From NCBI RefSeq assembly GCF_003710255.1, contig NZ_RHIB01000001.1, positions 1,302,001 to 1,366,000 of the forward strand: a stretch of DNA of 64,000 bases. The letters run 5' to 3'. The notes under the pieces are model-generated. The model saw only the letters and a program-made list of their open reading frames with translations, did no database searches and was not told the DNA's origin. A program made the position numbers and the translations under genes. Each line of letters begins with the position of its first letter. Positions within the stretch are counted from its first letter, which is position 1. Of the stretch, positions 28,495 through 37,593 are shown piece by piece. The DNA comes from Alteribacter keqinensis (GTDB taxonomy: Bacteria > Bacillota > Bacilli > Bacillales > Salisediminibacteriaceae).

Positions 28495-29274
28495 TTATCC
28501 CAGACCTCCATAGAGCTCCAGAAGCGTTCTCATCGTCACCGTCATCGATTCAACCAGATATCCGACAACCACGAAAAACGGTCCCATGACAAGAAACAGC
28601 ATGATAAACCCTGCAATGATCTTAAGGGGCAGCCCTACAACGAATACATTGACCTGCGGGACAGTTCTGGACACCATTCCCAGAGCCACATCAACTAAAA
28701 ATAAGGATCCGACTATTGGCATGGCCATTTGAAAAGCAATCATAAACATCGTGTTCATGCTTGTAATCACATGCATAACGACGGCTTCTTCACCAAATGG
28801 GAGGAAAAGCTGGTCCAGAGGTACAAACTGATAGCTGTAAAATACGCCATCGATGAGGAGGTGATGAGCATTGGTCGCAAGTAAAAACAACAATGCAAAT
28901 GTATACAGATATCCCCCCGTCATCGGGCTTTGGGCTCCGGTCTGAGGATCGATAACGTTCGCGATCATAAAGCCCATCTTGATATCGATAAAACCGCCGG
29001 CTACCTGGATAGCATACAGAATTAAAGAGGCAGCAAATCCGACTGTAAGACCTACCATCGCTTCTTTTAAGATAAGCAGAAAATACGTATGATCTATTTC
29101 AAGTACGGGCCATTCGTATGCAAAAAAGATAATCCAGGCCATAAAGAAGGAAAAACCTACTTTATAAAGTGCCGGGACATTCTGATAGGAAAATAAGGGC
29201 AATGTGATTACAAAGGCTGACATTCTGACAAGAACGAGGAGGAATGCCGGGAACCACTCAAGCAAATCAATCAT
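28495..29274 (-). CDS. fliR: Flagellar export gate protein FliR
   Basis: FliR assembles with FliP and FliQ into the export channel. The 259-aa protein is strongly hydrophobic with about six helices. The GGFIDIKMGFMIANVIDPQTGAQ (in part) block near residues 90-113 and the C-terminal VVGLPLKIIAGF motif are both FliR signatures. It comes 5 bp after fliQ and ends one base before flhB. Confidence 0.97.
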   Translation of the reverse strand: MIDLLEWFPAFLLVLVRMSAFVITLPLFSYQNVPALYKVGFSFFMAWIIFFAYEWPVLEIDHTYFLLILKEAMVGLTVGFAASLILYAIQVAGGFIDIKMGFMIANVIDPQTGAQSPMTGGYLYTFALLFLLATNAHHLLIDGVFYSYQFVPLDQLFLPFGEEAVVMHVITSMNTMFMIAFQMAMPIVGSLFLVDVALGMVSRTVPQVNVFVVGLPLKIIAGFIMLFLVMGPFFVVVGYLVESMTVTMRTLLELYGGLG

Positions 29275-29279
29275 TTACG

Positions 29280-29552
29280 CTACCCTATGTACAGGTGCAG
29301 GTTGGAGAAAATCTCTTCTGTGAAAGACAAAACCACATCGAGCATCCACGGCCCGAAAACAACGAGTCCGATCAGCACCCCGACAATCTTCGGAATAAAT
29401 GCAAGGGTCTGTTCCTGGATTTGTGTGGTTGCCTGAAACACACTTACCAGGAGTCCTATTCCCAGTGCCAGAATCAACAGTGGCCCAGCTACTAAAATTA
29501 CGGTAAAAACGCCTCGTTCCGCTAATGAAATGACCATCTCTGAACTCATCAT
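29280..29552 (-). CDS. fliQ: Flagellar export gate protein FliQ
   Basis: A small gate subunit with two membrane helices, about residues 15-37 and 52-75. The 90-aa length and the QATTQIQEQTLAFIPKI loop between helices identify the family. Either of the first two methionine codons could be the start (MMSSEMV); B. subtilis FliQ begins at the equivalent of the second. Confidence 0.96.
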   Translation of the reverse strand: MMSSEMVISLAERGVFTVILVAGPLLILALGIGLLVSVFQATTQIQEQTLAFIPKIVGVLIGLVVFGPWMLDVVLSFTEEIFSNLHLYIG

Positions 29553-29561
29553 TTACTCCCC

Positions 29562-30230
29562 TTAAAAACTTAATAATAATGACCTGATAACAAGGTGCCA
29601 CCCGTCAACCATGACAAACAGCAGTATTTTAAACGGCAGGGCAATCATGACAGGAGGAAGCATCATCATCCCCATTGACATGAGAACACTTGCCACGACC
29701 ATATCAATAATTAAAAACGGGACAAAAATCATAAACCCGATCTGAAAAGCTGTTTTTAATTCGCTGATGGCAAAAGCCGGGACAAGTGCAGTCAGAGGAA
29801 TATCCTCCAGTGTCTCGGGTCTTTCCAGCCCCTGATACCCCATAAACAATGCCAGGTCCTTTTCCCTTGTATGCTGGGCCATGAATTCCTTAATGGGTCC
29901 GGCTGCAGCTTCAAAGGCTTCTTCCTGAGTGTACTCCCCATCAAACAACGGCTGAAGGGCTTCTTCATTAATCTCCTGAAATACAGGCGCCATCACAAAG
30001 AAAGTAATAAACAGGGCCAGTCCGATTAACACCTGGTTAGGCGGCATCTGCTGTGTTGCAAGACCTGTCCGGACAAAGCTTAAAACGATGACAACACGTG
30101 TAAAGCACGTCATCAAAATCAGGATACTCGGAGCAAGTGCCAGCACCGTCAATAGTAATAACAGCTGTATGGTTGATGTTAAATTTTGAGGATCGTCGCT
30201 GAATATATCCAATGCTGGTATTTCCGGCAT
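29562..30230 (-). CDS. fliP: Flagellar export gate protein FliP
   Basis: The 222-aa protein forms the core of the export channel. The first helix region TSTIQLLLLLTVLALAPSIL is followed by the family signatures MTCFTRVVIVLSFVRTGLATQQ (in part) and PPNQVLIGLALFITFFVM. The C-terminal helices contain FVPFLIIDMVVASVLMSMGM. Its start overlaps the last base of fliO. Confidence 0.97.
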   Translation of the reverse strand: MPEIPALDIFSDDPQNLTSTIQLLLLLTVLALAPSILILMTCFTRVVIVLSFVRTGLATQQMPPNQVLIGLALFITFFVMAPVFQEINEEALQPLFDGEYTQEEAFEAAAGPIKEFMAQHTREKDLALFMGYQGLERPETLEDIPLTALVPAFAISELKTAFQIGFMIFVPFLIIDMVVASVLMSMGMMMLPPVMIALPFKILLFVMVDGWHLVIRSLLLSF

Positions 30231-30913
30231 TACTCTTTCTCCTTCAATTTGGCGTGGAGGTTTGTCTGTGATGACCTAACCTCTTTTAAGCTATCTTCAA
30301 GCAGGGAAGAAAAGGATGTAGGTTTCTTTCTCCCGGAAGAGACCGTTTCTTTCAGCCACCTGCCCGCTTTGTTCAATGGAATATCATAGGCATCCTGCGG
30401 ACGGTGTTCTTCGAGCATTTTTTCAACTTCCTCTGGGTCTGTCACTTCCTTTAGCAGCTGTATATTTTCACCCACACCTACAACGAGAAGCTTGTCCCCT
30501 ACTTTTATAAGCTGCACCGAACGGTTCGGACCCAGGTTTACGCCGCCGACGCTTGAAATGACGGAGTGGCTTTGAAACGTCTGATTCCTTTTATTGAACA
30601 GTTTCAGCAGGCCGTAAATCAGGGCAATGATGAAAGCAAGAGCGAGACACATCTGAAAAAGAAGACCGATATAACTCTGCTCCCCCTGGGAAACCGGCAG
30701 TTCTTCTGCCGGGTCTCCGGAATTCAGCACAGCAGGGCTTTCGTCAGCTTCATCCGTCCCGTTACCTGACAAACCGTCTGAAACGGAACGGCCGCTTTCT
30801 CCGTAGTCAGTACTTTCAGCTGAAACCGGTTGTACAGGAAAGAAAAGAAAACTCATTAAAATAATACAAATTAACGCGAGTTTAACAGCAGTAAAATTCC
30901 ATGCAACCATCAT
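30230..30913 (-). CDS. fliO: Flagellar biosynthesis protein FliO (FliZ in B. subtilis)
   Basis: A 227-aa protein with an N-terminal signal-like helix (about residues 8-31, cleavage possible after VSAES). An acidic periplasm-facing stretch follows, then a membrane helix (SYIGLLFQMCLALAFIIALIY region, about 80-101) and a cytoplasmic FliO domain with SVGGVNLGPNRSVQLIKVGDK. FliO helps assemble the FliP ring in other bacteria. Position between cheY and fliP is the B. subtilis arrangement. Sequence outside the FliO core is poorly conserved in general. Confidence 0.92.
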   Translation of the reverse strand: MMVAWNFTAVKLALICIILMSFLFFPVQPVSAESTDYGESGRSVSDGLSGNGTDEADESPAVLNSGDPAEELPVSQGEQSYIGLLFQMCLALAFIIALIYGLLKLFNKRNQTFQSHSVISSVGGVNLGPNRSVQLIKVGDKLLVVGVGENIQLLKEVTDPEEVEKMLEEHRPQDAYDIPLNKAGRWLKETVSSGRKKPTSFSSLLEDSLKEVRSSQTNLHAKLKEKE

Positions 30914-31275
30914 TACCCCAGAGTTTTACCAATGGCTTCAAGCACTCGTTCAGCCTGAAAGGGTTTAACGATAAAATCTTTTGCACCTGCCTGAATCGCA
31001 TCAATGACCATGGCCTGCTGGCCCATCGCAGAGCACATAATGACCTTTGCATCTCCGTCAAAACCTTTAATCTCTTTTAGAGCCGTAATGCCGTCCATCT
31101 CCGGCATTGTAATATCCATTGTTACAAGGTCCGGTTTGTGCTCCTTATAAAGTTCCACTGCCTGCTGGCCGTCCTGAGCCTCTGCAACAACTTCATAATT
31201 GTTTTTTGACAGGATGTCCTTGATCATCATCCGCATAAATGCGGCATCGTCTACGATTAATACTCTTGCTCCCAT
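30913..31275 (-). CDS. cheY: Chemotaxis response regulator CheY
   Basis: A single receiver domain of 120 aa that, when phosphorylated, binds the flagellar switch. The acidic pocket is DD at residues 9-10, the phosphorylation site is Asp54 (VTMDITMPEMDG), with the switch residues in MCSAMGQ and the lysine in FIVKPF. I chose the ATG at 31275 (MGARVLIVDD) with its GGGGGAA ribosome site; the upstream extension lies within fliY. Confidence 0.98.
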   Translation of the reverse strand: MGARVLIVDDAAFMRMMIKDILSKNNYEVVAEAQDGQQAVELYKEHKPDLVTMDITMPEMDGITALKEIKGFDGDAKVIMCSAMGQQAMVIDAIQAGAKDFIVKPFQAERVLEAIGKTLG

Positions 31276-31297
31276 TTTTGTTTCCCCCAATGTGAAT

Positions 31298-32497
31298 TTA
31301 TCTGAGTTTATTGATCCGGTCATGCTGACTTACGATATCGGTTACTCTTACACCGAAATTTTCATCAATGACAACGACTTCCCCTTTGGCAATAAGCTTC
31401 TGGTTGACGAGAACATCCACTGGTTCTCCGGCGAGCTTATCCAGTTCAATGATAGAGCCCTGGGACAATTCAAGGATGTCTTTAATCGATCTCCTTGTCC
31501 TTCCAAGTTCAACGGTGACTTCCAAAGGAATATCCAGAAGCATATCGAGGTTTTTCACTTCTGTTACTGGCCCTCTTCTTTCTTCCGTTTCAAAATCGGA
31601 AAAAGCAGCAGGTGCTACATTTGCCGACCTTTCATTGACATTGCCTGAACTGAAGTGAGGAAGTTCTTCTATTTGATTGTATGAATCATACACATTCTGT
31701 GTCACCGGTTCCGACGTTTCTTTAACAGGCTCGCGGTGTTTATCACCACTGCCCTTCTGTTCATTCAACTTTGTATCATCTTCACGGGCAGCAGCCACTT
31801 CTCCCCCGCTCTTTCCGGGGTTCATAAGTTCTTCGACCATTTCCTTTGCAAACGTGATGCTCACCAGCTGCATAAGCCTTGAATCGATCAGATCTCCGAC
31901 TTTCAGGTCAAATGATATTTTTGCAAGGGCATCACCGTCAGGGAGTTTATGTATCCCTTTGTTTTCACTTACATCCAGAAGATCAATGCCAGGTGGTGAG
32001 ATGTCCACCTTCTTGTTAAAAATCGTAGACATGGATGTGGAAGCTGAACCCATCATTTGATTCATCGCTTCCTGAACCGCACTGATATGCATTTCGGAAA
32101 GGTTCTCATCTGGATTCCTGCCGTCTCCTCCGAGCATAAGGTCTGCGATGATCGCCGCATCGGTTGTCTTAATCACCATCAGGTTTACCCCTTCAAAGCC
32201 GGTCGTATATTTAACATGAATGGCTACATGAGGATGAGGAAACTCCTGATCCAATTCTTCTTTTCTGACAATCGATACCTTCGGCGTTGTAATATCTACT
32301 TTTTCATTCAGGAGTGTTGATAAGGCCGTTGCTGCACTGCCAAAGGAAATGTTGCCGATCTCACCGAGAGCATCCTGCTCAATGCCTGACAGGTAGTCTT
32401 CCGTGTAAAGCGCTTTGCTTTTGCTCTCATCATCAGGCTCATTCATTCCGTTTAACAAAGCATTAATTTCTTCCTGGCTTAACATTTCATCAGTCAA
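31298..32497 (-). CDS. fliY: Flagellar switch phosphatase FliY
   Basis: FliY is the FliN-like C-ring protein of Bacillus and also a CheY-P phosphatase. The N-terminal motif MLSQEEINALLNGM resembles the CheY-binding segment of FliM. Two CheC-like active-site helices follow (QDALGEIGNISFGSAATALS near residue 40 and SAVQEAMNQMMGSASTSMS near 140). A linker precedes the FliN (SpoA) domain at the C terminus (LDIPLEVTVELGRTRRSIKD). The 399-aa length is normal. It overlaps fliM by 8 bases. Confidence 0.97.
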   Translation of the reverse strand: MTDEMLSQEEINALLNGMNEPDDESKSKALYTEDYLSGIEQDALGEIGNISFGSAATALSTLLNEKVDITTPKVSIVRKEELDQEFPHPHVAIHVKYTTGFEGVNLMVIKTTDAAIIADLMLGGDGRNPDENLSEMHISAVQEAMNQMMGSASTSMSTIFNKKVDISPPGIDLLDVSENKGIHKLPDGDALAKISFDLKVGDLIDSRLMQLVSITFAKEMVEELMNPGKSGGEVAAAREDDTKLNEQKGSGDKHREPVKETSEPVTQNVYDSYNQIEELPHFSSGNVNERSANVAPAAFSDFETEERRGPVTEVKNLDMLLDIPLEVTVELGRTRRSIKDILELSQGSIIELDKLAGEPVDVLVNQKLIAKGEVVVIDENFGVRVTDIVSQHDRINKLR

Positions 32498-33482
32498 TGT
32501 CTTCTCCCTCCTTTATCTCATCGGTAATTTGAACTGCCAGGTTCTTCTTCAGCTTCCCTGGCTGGGCCAGATACTTTGGTTCACTGCCAACTTTCACAAG
32601 GAGTGGTGTATCTGTTTTCTGATCAAGCTCAATGACATCCATCTTGTCGAGCTGCAGAAATTCCTGGATCGTGATCGACGAGCGTCCCAGCTCTACACTG
32701 ATTGGCAGCACTGCTTTTTTTACATTCTTTTTAAGTGATGCCTCTTCAAAAGGAAGGCGTTCTTTTTGTTTTTCCTGCATCCATAAGTGAACACTGAGTT
32801 TTGGAAGCAGGTGTTCAATTACGACGTGGGGCAGACAGAAATTGATCATGCCTGAAGCTTCACCAATGGATGTTTCCAACGAAATGACCACGACAGTCTC
32901 GTTTGGAGACACCAGCTGAAGGAATTGAGGATTTTCCTCTAACTCCTCCATTACCGGGTCAAAATCACCCACTGAACTCCACGCTTCCTGATACGTATAC
33001 AATGTTTTTTGGAACAGCTGGGTGATAATCTTTGTCTCAATCTCCGTCAGACCCTCACTCTTACTGAGCGCCTCCCCCTTGCCGCCGAGCAGACGGTCGA
33101 GCATGGCATAAGCAACGTTCGGGTTAACTTCCATAAGGAGACGCCCGTCCATTGGAGCAGGCTCAAAAACCGTCAAAATCGTCCTTTTGGGCACGGAACG
33201 GATAAACTCCTCATAAGGAAGCTGGTCGACGGAGGCTACATGGATCTGAACGTATGTTCTCAGCTGCGCGCTCATCTGGGTGGTTAACAGCCGTGAGAAG
33301 TTTTCGTGCAGCCTGGTCAGCCCTCTGACCTGGTCTTTTGAAAAACGCAGGGCCCGCTTAAAATCATAAGTGCGGACTTTTCTTTCCGCTTCTTCTCTTT
33401 TCAGTTCATCGGCATCCATCTCACCTGTTGAAATAGCCGAGAGAAGAGCATCGATCTCTCCTTGTGATAATACATCTGCCAA
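32490..33482 (-). CDS. fliM: Flagellar motor switch protein FliM
   Basis: A C-ring protein that receives CheY-P and controls rotation direction. The N-terminal CheY-binding peptide is DVLSQGEIDALLSAI (residues 3-17), followed by the CheC-like middle domain and the SpoA domain (LPISVELGRSSITIQEFLQL near 255-275). The length is 330 aa (B. subtilis 332). It lies between fliL and fliY. Confidence 0.98.
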   Translation of the reverse strand: MADVLSQGEIDALLSAISTGEMDADELKREEAERKVRTYDFKRALRFSKDQVRGLTRLHENFSRLLTTQMSAQLRTYVQIHVASVDQLPYEEFIRSVPKRTILTVFEPAPMDGRLLMEVNPNVAYAMLDRLLGGKGEALSKSEGLTEIETKIITQLFQKTLYTYQEAWSSVGDFDPVMEELEENPQFLQLVSPNETVVVISLETSIGEASGMINFCLPHVVIEHLLPKLSVHLWMQEKQKERLPFEEASLKKNVKKAVLPISVELGRSSITIQEFLQLDKMDVIELDQKTDTPLLVKVGSEPKYLAQPGKLKKNLAVQITDEIKEGEDID

Positions 33483-33516
33483 AAATATTCACCTGCCTTT
33501 GCCTGCGGGGCTCCTT

Positions 33517-33948
33517 TTATTGGATAATCCGCTCCCGCAGATACACACTCTCCACGGAACCGGATACAAGCAGATCATTGAAAAGCCCTGCCAGTTCTTC
33601 TTCCAGTTCTACTATTGATTCGGATCCTTTAAAGTCACTGGCACTTCTGTCGGATAGTACACGGATGATAATATTCTCAACCTGGAAATCCCGCTTTTCA
33701 AATTCTTCTTTCGTCTTTTTACTGTCAAGCTGAATCACAAACTTCGTACGGATAACATTATTGGATAATAAGTTCGTTGTAATCTCATCAGTTTCCACAC
33801 TCCACTGAATCATTTCATCGATTGTCGGTTCCGAGTCAGCGCTTGTTGGATTAACAAACTGGGTGACGATAACCAGTGTAATCGCCCCGATTAGTGTGAG
33901 CGTTGTTAGAATAATGACCATAATGCTGACTAGACGGTTTTTAAACAC
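33517..33948 (-). CDS. fliL: Flagellar basal body protein FliL
   Basis: A single-pass membrane protein next to the motor stators. The 143-aa protein has one N-terminal membrane helix (about residues 9-30) and an external FliL domain ending in SVESVYLRERIIQ. It sits between swrD and fliM, as in B. subtilis. Confidence 0.94.
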   Translation of the reverse strand: MFKNRLVSIMVIILTTLTLIGAITLVIVTQFVNPTSADSEPTIDEMIQWSVETDEITTNLLSNNVIRTKFVIQLDSKKTKEEFEKRDFQVENIIIRVLSDRSASDFKGSESIVELEEELAGLFNDLLVSGSVESVYLRERIIQ

Positions 33949-33953
33949 CTGCT

Positions 33954-34181
33954 CTATTCACTTCCTCTCCGGCCGTTACTTTCTTTTACTGTTGCAAGAG
34001 CCAGACCCACCTGTCTGTAAAAATCTGTTATTTTCTCTTTCACAGTTGCTTCTGTTTCTTTTACAACGATTGTTTTCCCGTTTACGAGTGTAATCGTCGT
34101 ATCGGGAAATGACTGGACCTGTTCAACATACAGGGCATTTAATGTGAACACCTGATTGTTGAGGCGTGTAAGCTCTACCAT
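33954..34181 (-). CDS. swrD: FlbD family protein SwrD (YlzI)
   Basis: A 75-aa FlbD-family protein; in B. subtilis SwrD increases flagellar motor torque for swarming. The family core [20 protein letters not shown] and the [19 protein letters not shown] segment are complete. It lies between the hook gene and fliL with a 5-bp gap to fliL. Confidence 0.93.
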   Translation of the reverse strand: MVELTRLNNQVFTLNALYVEQVQSFPDTTITLVNGKTIVVKETEATVKEKITDFYRQVGLALATVKESNGRRGSE

Positions 34182-34249
34182 AATATAAGGCCAACCCCCT
34201 CCTGTTTACTGCCGCCCTGTGCCTTAAAAGCCCTGAGCGGCACAAGCCA

Positions 34250-35437
34250 TTATCGTTTCAGGTTAACCAGTTCCTGTAAAAGTTCATCAGACGTTGTTAT
34301 CATTCTCGTGTTTGCCTGAAACCCGCGCTGACTCACAATCATTTCTGCAAATTCCTGTGAAAGATCCACATTGGACATCTCAAGACCTGCCACCATCAGT
34401 TCACCTCTGCCCCCGTTACCGGGAACGCCAACCTGAGGATTACCTGAGTTGTTTGAAATCTGAAACATATTGGAACCCGCTTTTGTAAGTCCCGCCGGGT
34501 TATTAAAGTTAGCTGTAGCAATCTGTCCTAAAAGCCTCACATCGCCGTTGGAGAAGACACCGTTGATTTCACCGGAACTGGAAATGCTGTAGCTTTCAAG
34601 AACACCTTCCTGATTGCCGTCCACTTCATCAATTTCCACGTTGGACGGGGAAGCATACTGGGTAAGCTGGGAGAAATCCAGCTGAAATTCTATATCTGCA
34701 GCGTCACCTAAAGGAAGCTGAACCTCCATAGTTGCATCATCACCGAGCTGACCGCTTGCAAAGTTCAGCTGCGTAGTTGTTTGGTTAACTGTCACACTCC
34801 AGCTGTTATCCCCTGTTTTTACGAATTCCACCGGAACCGAATGGGTCCGGCCGAGTTCATCATAGACCAGAAACTGCATGGGACGTGCAGCGCCGATGTC
34901 GCCTTCTGCGTTCAGGTTCCCCCGGAGTGTTGCGTTCTCCGTTGCCTGCGGTGCTGTTCCTGCACCTGACTGGATAAGAAGGTTTCCTAATTGTGTATCG
35001 TCAATGACCCCGTCCCCATCAGCCGGATAGCCTTGGATTCTCATCCCTTCTGAGTTCACGAGATTTCCCTGCTGATCAAGATAAAAGTTACCCGCTCTTG
35101 TGTAATAGTTTTGGTTACCATCGGCAGCAATAAAAAAGCCGTCCCCGGATATGCCAAGGTCCAGATCTCGCCCTGTTGACTGGATGGATCCCTGGGTCTG
35201 TACGGAATCAATGGAAGAGAGCGTTGTGCCGAGACCTACCTGCTGGGGGTTTCTGCCCCCCCGGTTATCCCCTGCCGTACTTGCACCGGATAACTGCTGA
35301 CTTACAAGGTCCTGGAATGTTGCCCGCCCGCTTTTAAAGCCATGCGTGTTTACATTGGATATGTTATTTCCGATTACGTCCAGCTTCGTCTGGAAGTTCT
35401 TCATACCGCCGATTCCGGCGTACATTGATCTGATCAT
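34250..35437 (-). CDS. flgE: Flagellar hook protein FlgE
   Basis: The subunit of the external hook. The N-terminal rod/hook signature MIRSMYAGIGGMKNFQTKLD and NNISNVNTHGFK is followed by a D1/D2 middle region, and the C-terminal helix is LSQEFAEMIVSQRGFQANTR...LVNLKR. At 395 aa it is longer than the 264-aa B. subtilis hook protein, with the extra sequence in the middle domain (about 90-300). Position after flgD and fliK fits the hook gene; some annotations call this locus flgG. Confidence 0.95.
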   Translation of the reverse strand: MIRSMYAGIGGMKNFQTKLDVIGNNISNVNTHGFKSGRATFQDLVSQQLSGASTAGDNRGGRNPQQVGLGTTLSSIDSVQTQGSIQSTGRDLDLGISGDGFFIAADGNQNYYTRAGNFYLDQQGNLVNSEGMRIQGYPADGDGVIDDTQLGNLLIQSGAGTAPQATENATLRGNLNAEGDIGAARPMQFLVYDELGRTHSVPVEFVKTGDNSWSVTVNQTTTQLNFASGQLGDDATMEVQLPLGDAADIEFQLDFSQLTQYASPSNVEIDEVDGNQEGVLESYSISSSGEINGVFSNGDVRLLGQIATANFNNPAGLTKAGSNMFQISNNSGNPQVGVPGNGGRGELMVAGLEMSNVDLSQEFAEMIVSQRGFQANTRMITTSDELLQELVNLKR

Positions 35438-35511
35438 TCTCTTATCTCTCCTTTTTATTCTGCCGCATCAGTCAGTCCGCGACAGCCGGCTTCCTCTTAA
35501 GGTCCAGCCGG

Positions 35512-35880
35512 TTAATCTATAATGATCACTCCGTTTATACCGGTAAAAAGTTGTGACGATGCTTCTTTGCGCTTCATTGCTGTAATCACGGTTTCGTTTT
35601 TTGCGCTGATCACAAGGGCCGCTTCAGTTGTAAGCACGAGACTTTCATTGACCCCTTTTTGTTTTGCCTCTTCCAGTTTGCTTTCAATTTTTGACCAGGT
35701 TGTCTCACTCAGGAGAATGTTCCGGTCATTCATTCTTTTCTCAGCATGTTTGCTTACTTTAATCGACCCGGACAGAGTTTCATGTAAGTACGATTGAAAC
35801 GCTTTACCTGACAATGGTTTGTTTTGCTTTACTGATGGTATTCTCAGCGGATTCAACAGATGATGCGTTGTGATTTCCAC
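35512..35880 (-). CDS. TIGR02530-like flagellar operon protein
   Basis: A 122-aa protein with the core motif ISGSIKVSKHAEKRMNDRNI-like region (residues 36-55: SGSIKVSKHAEKRMNDRNIL), followed by LEEAKQKGVNESLVLTTEAA and a C-terminal hydrophobic strand block ending INGVIIID. I recall this as the TIGR02530 flagellar operon protein family found between flgD and the hook gene in Bacilli and Clostridia. Its function is not known to me. The SKHA-x-x-R motif is the best marker. No membrane helix or signal peptide is seen. Confidence 0.85.
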   Translation of the reverse strand: MEITTHHLLNPLRIPSVKQNKPLSGKAFQSYLHETLSGSIKVSKHAEKRMNDRNILLSETTWSKIESKLEEAKQKGVNESLVLTTEAALVISAKNETVITAMKRKEASSQLFTGINGVIIID

Positions 35881-35906
35881 TTTTTCTCCCTCCTTTTGAG
35901 TGTGAG

Positions 35907-36356
35907 TTAAGGTAAGGAGATACTCAGAACATCTTTTGGTGACAGATGATGTTCACCGTCAACAATGAAGGACGTGTTTCCATCTTTAAAAGAGACTGTT
36001 GTCACCAGACCGGACGTACGTTCCAGCTTTGTTGTTCCATCTTCATTTTTACCTTCTTTCTCCCATTCAATCTTCTTACCGATCATATCTCCGTAACTTG
36101 CAAATGGCTGGCTTTGGGAAGTATTGGCGATCTTTTCCAGAGTGGAATGGATATTCGTCATTTGCTCAAGGGAAGAGAACTGTGCCATCTGGGCGATAAA
36201 TTCTTTATCTTCCATTGGGTTCATCGGATCCTGATTCTGAAGCTGGGTAATAAGAATCTTCAGGAAGGCATCTTTGTCCAAGTCTGTTGTTCCCCGGCTT
36301 GACTGCTGCTTTTTATAATCTTCGAGATAGAGACTATCAGTAACGGATGTCACCAT
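35907..36356 (-). CDS. flgD: Hook cap / assembly scaffold FlgD
   Basis: FlgD caps the growing hook during assembly. The 149-aa protein has the N-terminal signature LDKDAFLKILITQLQNQDPM (about residues 26-45) followed by NPMEDKEFIAQMAQFSSLEQM, and a short C-terminal beta region (GLVTTVSFKDGNTSFIVDGE). It follows fliK by 9 bp. Confidence 0.96.
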   Translation of the reverse strand: MVTSVTDSLYLEDYKKQQSSRGTTDLDKDAFLKILITQLQNQDPMNPMEDKEFIAQMAQFSSLEQMTNIHSTLEKIANTSQSQPFASYGDMIGKKIEWEKEGKNEDGTTKLERTSGLVTTVSFKDGNTSFIVDGEHHLSPKDVLSISLP

Positions 36357-36365
36357 AAGATCACC

Positions 36366-37565
36366 TTACACTTTCTCGTTAATCGAATCGTTGAGTAATT
36401 CTTTAAAATCGGCTTCCTGTTTCTCTTCATCACGTTCTTCGCGAGGTCCAGTATCCCGGCCATTGTCTTCTTGTTCCTGCTTTTCCTTAAAACCTTGCTG
36501 CTGAGTAACCTCAATTCGTTCCACAGGGAGCTGCTGGGAATTAAACGCCTGCCTCAGATGCTGAAGCTGAGACTCAATCAGGTCCCTGGCTGCTGTAGTG
36601 GAAGCCATAATGGTTGCCGTCATCACGGACTTTGATCTTGTAAGTGTGACATCAAGACGCCCCAGGTGTTCAGGATACAGCTTAATCGAAAGCTGCTGTA
36701 CTCCCTGTCCTGTCTGCTTAAACGCCCGGCTTGCCAGAATGTTTTCAAATTGTTTTATAAAATCATGAAGCTGCTGTGACCCTTGACGCTGCTCGCCCGT
36801 ATGAATGACATGCTGTTGCACCGCATTGAAGGGCTGATTAAGCTGGTCCATCGTAACGATCTGCTGCGGGGTCTGAGGCAGCGGATTGAACTGTCTTGTA
36901 AAAGCACCTTCTGCTATTTCTCTTTGGTTGAAACTCTGTACGTTTGCAGGTTTGGCCGGTACATTCTCAACAAATTCCTTTACTTTAGTAAGGAGCACTC
37001 TCCAGAAACCTGAGTTCCTTACATGTTCATCCCCGTTTCCTTGAACCGCCTGTGACGTAATGGTTAATATGACCGGGGATTGTGAGATAAACTGGATAAG
37101 TTTTTTTGCAGCATTCTCATGGTTACCCTCATGCGCTGCAGCTATGACGCTTTCATCCTCAGGCTCGTTGATGAGAGCTCCGTGGGCACTGAGCAGCGCA
37201 AGCTTGATTTCTTCTGGCCAACCTTCCTCCAAAACCTGGGAGACTGAGATCCCTTCCTGTATGGCATGAATGATGTGTTCAGATTCATAAAGGTGGGATA
37301 ACAGGGATAACAGTTCATCATTATCAAGAATGTCCTCTGAAATGGTTTCTTCAGGATTCAGTAATTTGCCCGCTGAGTGAAGTAATTCAATAATTAAATC
37401 CACTTCTTCCTCCGGCATACCTGTTTCTTCTGAAGGAACCGAGACATCACCATCAGCAATCATGGCTTCCAAAAGGTAGCCGAACGTGTTTTTTCCAGAT
37501 GGTGAGCCTGTTTTCTGCTCCATGACGGCTCCAGGGGCAGTAACAGATAAAACGTTCATGTTCAT
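36366..37565 (-). CDS. fliK: Flagellar hook-length control protein FliK
   Basis: FliK is a secreted ruler that triggers the FlhB specificity switch. The 399-aa protein has a long poorly conserved N-terminal part. The FliK_C domain follows near residues 300-365 (QLSIKLYPEHLGRLDVTLTR, then IESQLQHLRQAFNSQQLPV), and the tail is Gln/Glu-rich. The position between the MotE-like gene and flgD supports it. Confidence 0.93.
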   Translation of the reverse strand: MNMNVLSVTAPGAVMEQKTGSPSGKNTFGYLLEAMIADGDVSVPSEETGMPEEEVDLIIELLHSAGKLLNPEETISEDILDNDELLSLLSHLYESEHIIHAIQEGISVSQVLEEGWPEEIKLALLSAHGALINEPEDESVIAAAHEGNHENAAKKLIQFISQSPVILTITSQAVQGNGDEHVRNSGFWRVLLTKVKEFVENVPAKPANVQSFNQREIAEGAFTRQFNPLPQTPQQIVTMDQLNQPFNAVQQHVIHTGEQRQGSQQLHDFIKQFENILASRAFKQTGQGVQQLSIKLYPEHLGRLDVTLTRSKSVMTATIMASTTAARDLIESQLQHLRQAFNSQQLPVERIEVTQQQGFKEKQEQEDNGRDTGPREERDEEKQEADFKELLNDSINEKV

Positions 37566-37593
37566 ATGTTCACCTCCTTTAAGAACCCAAAGT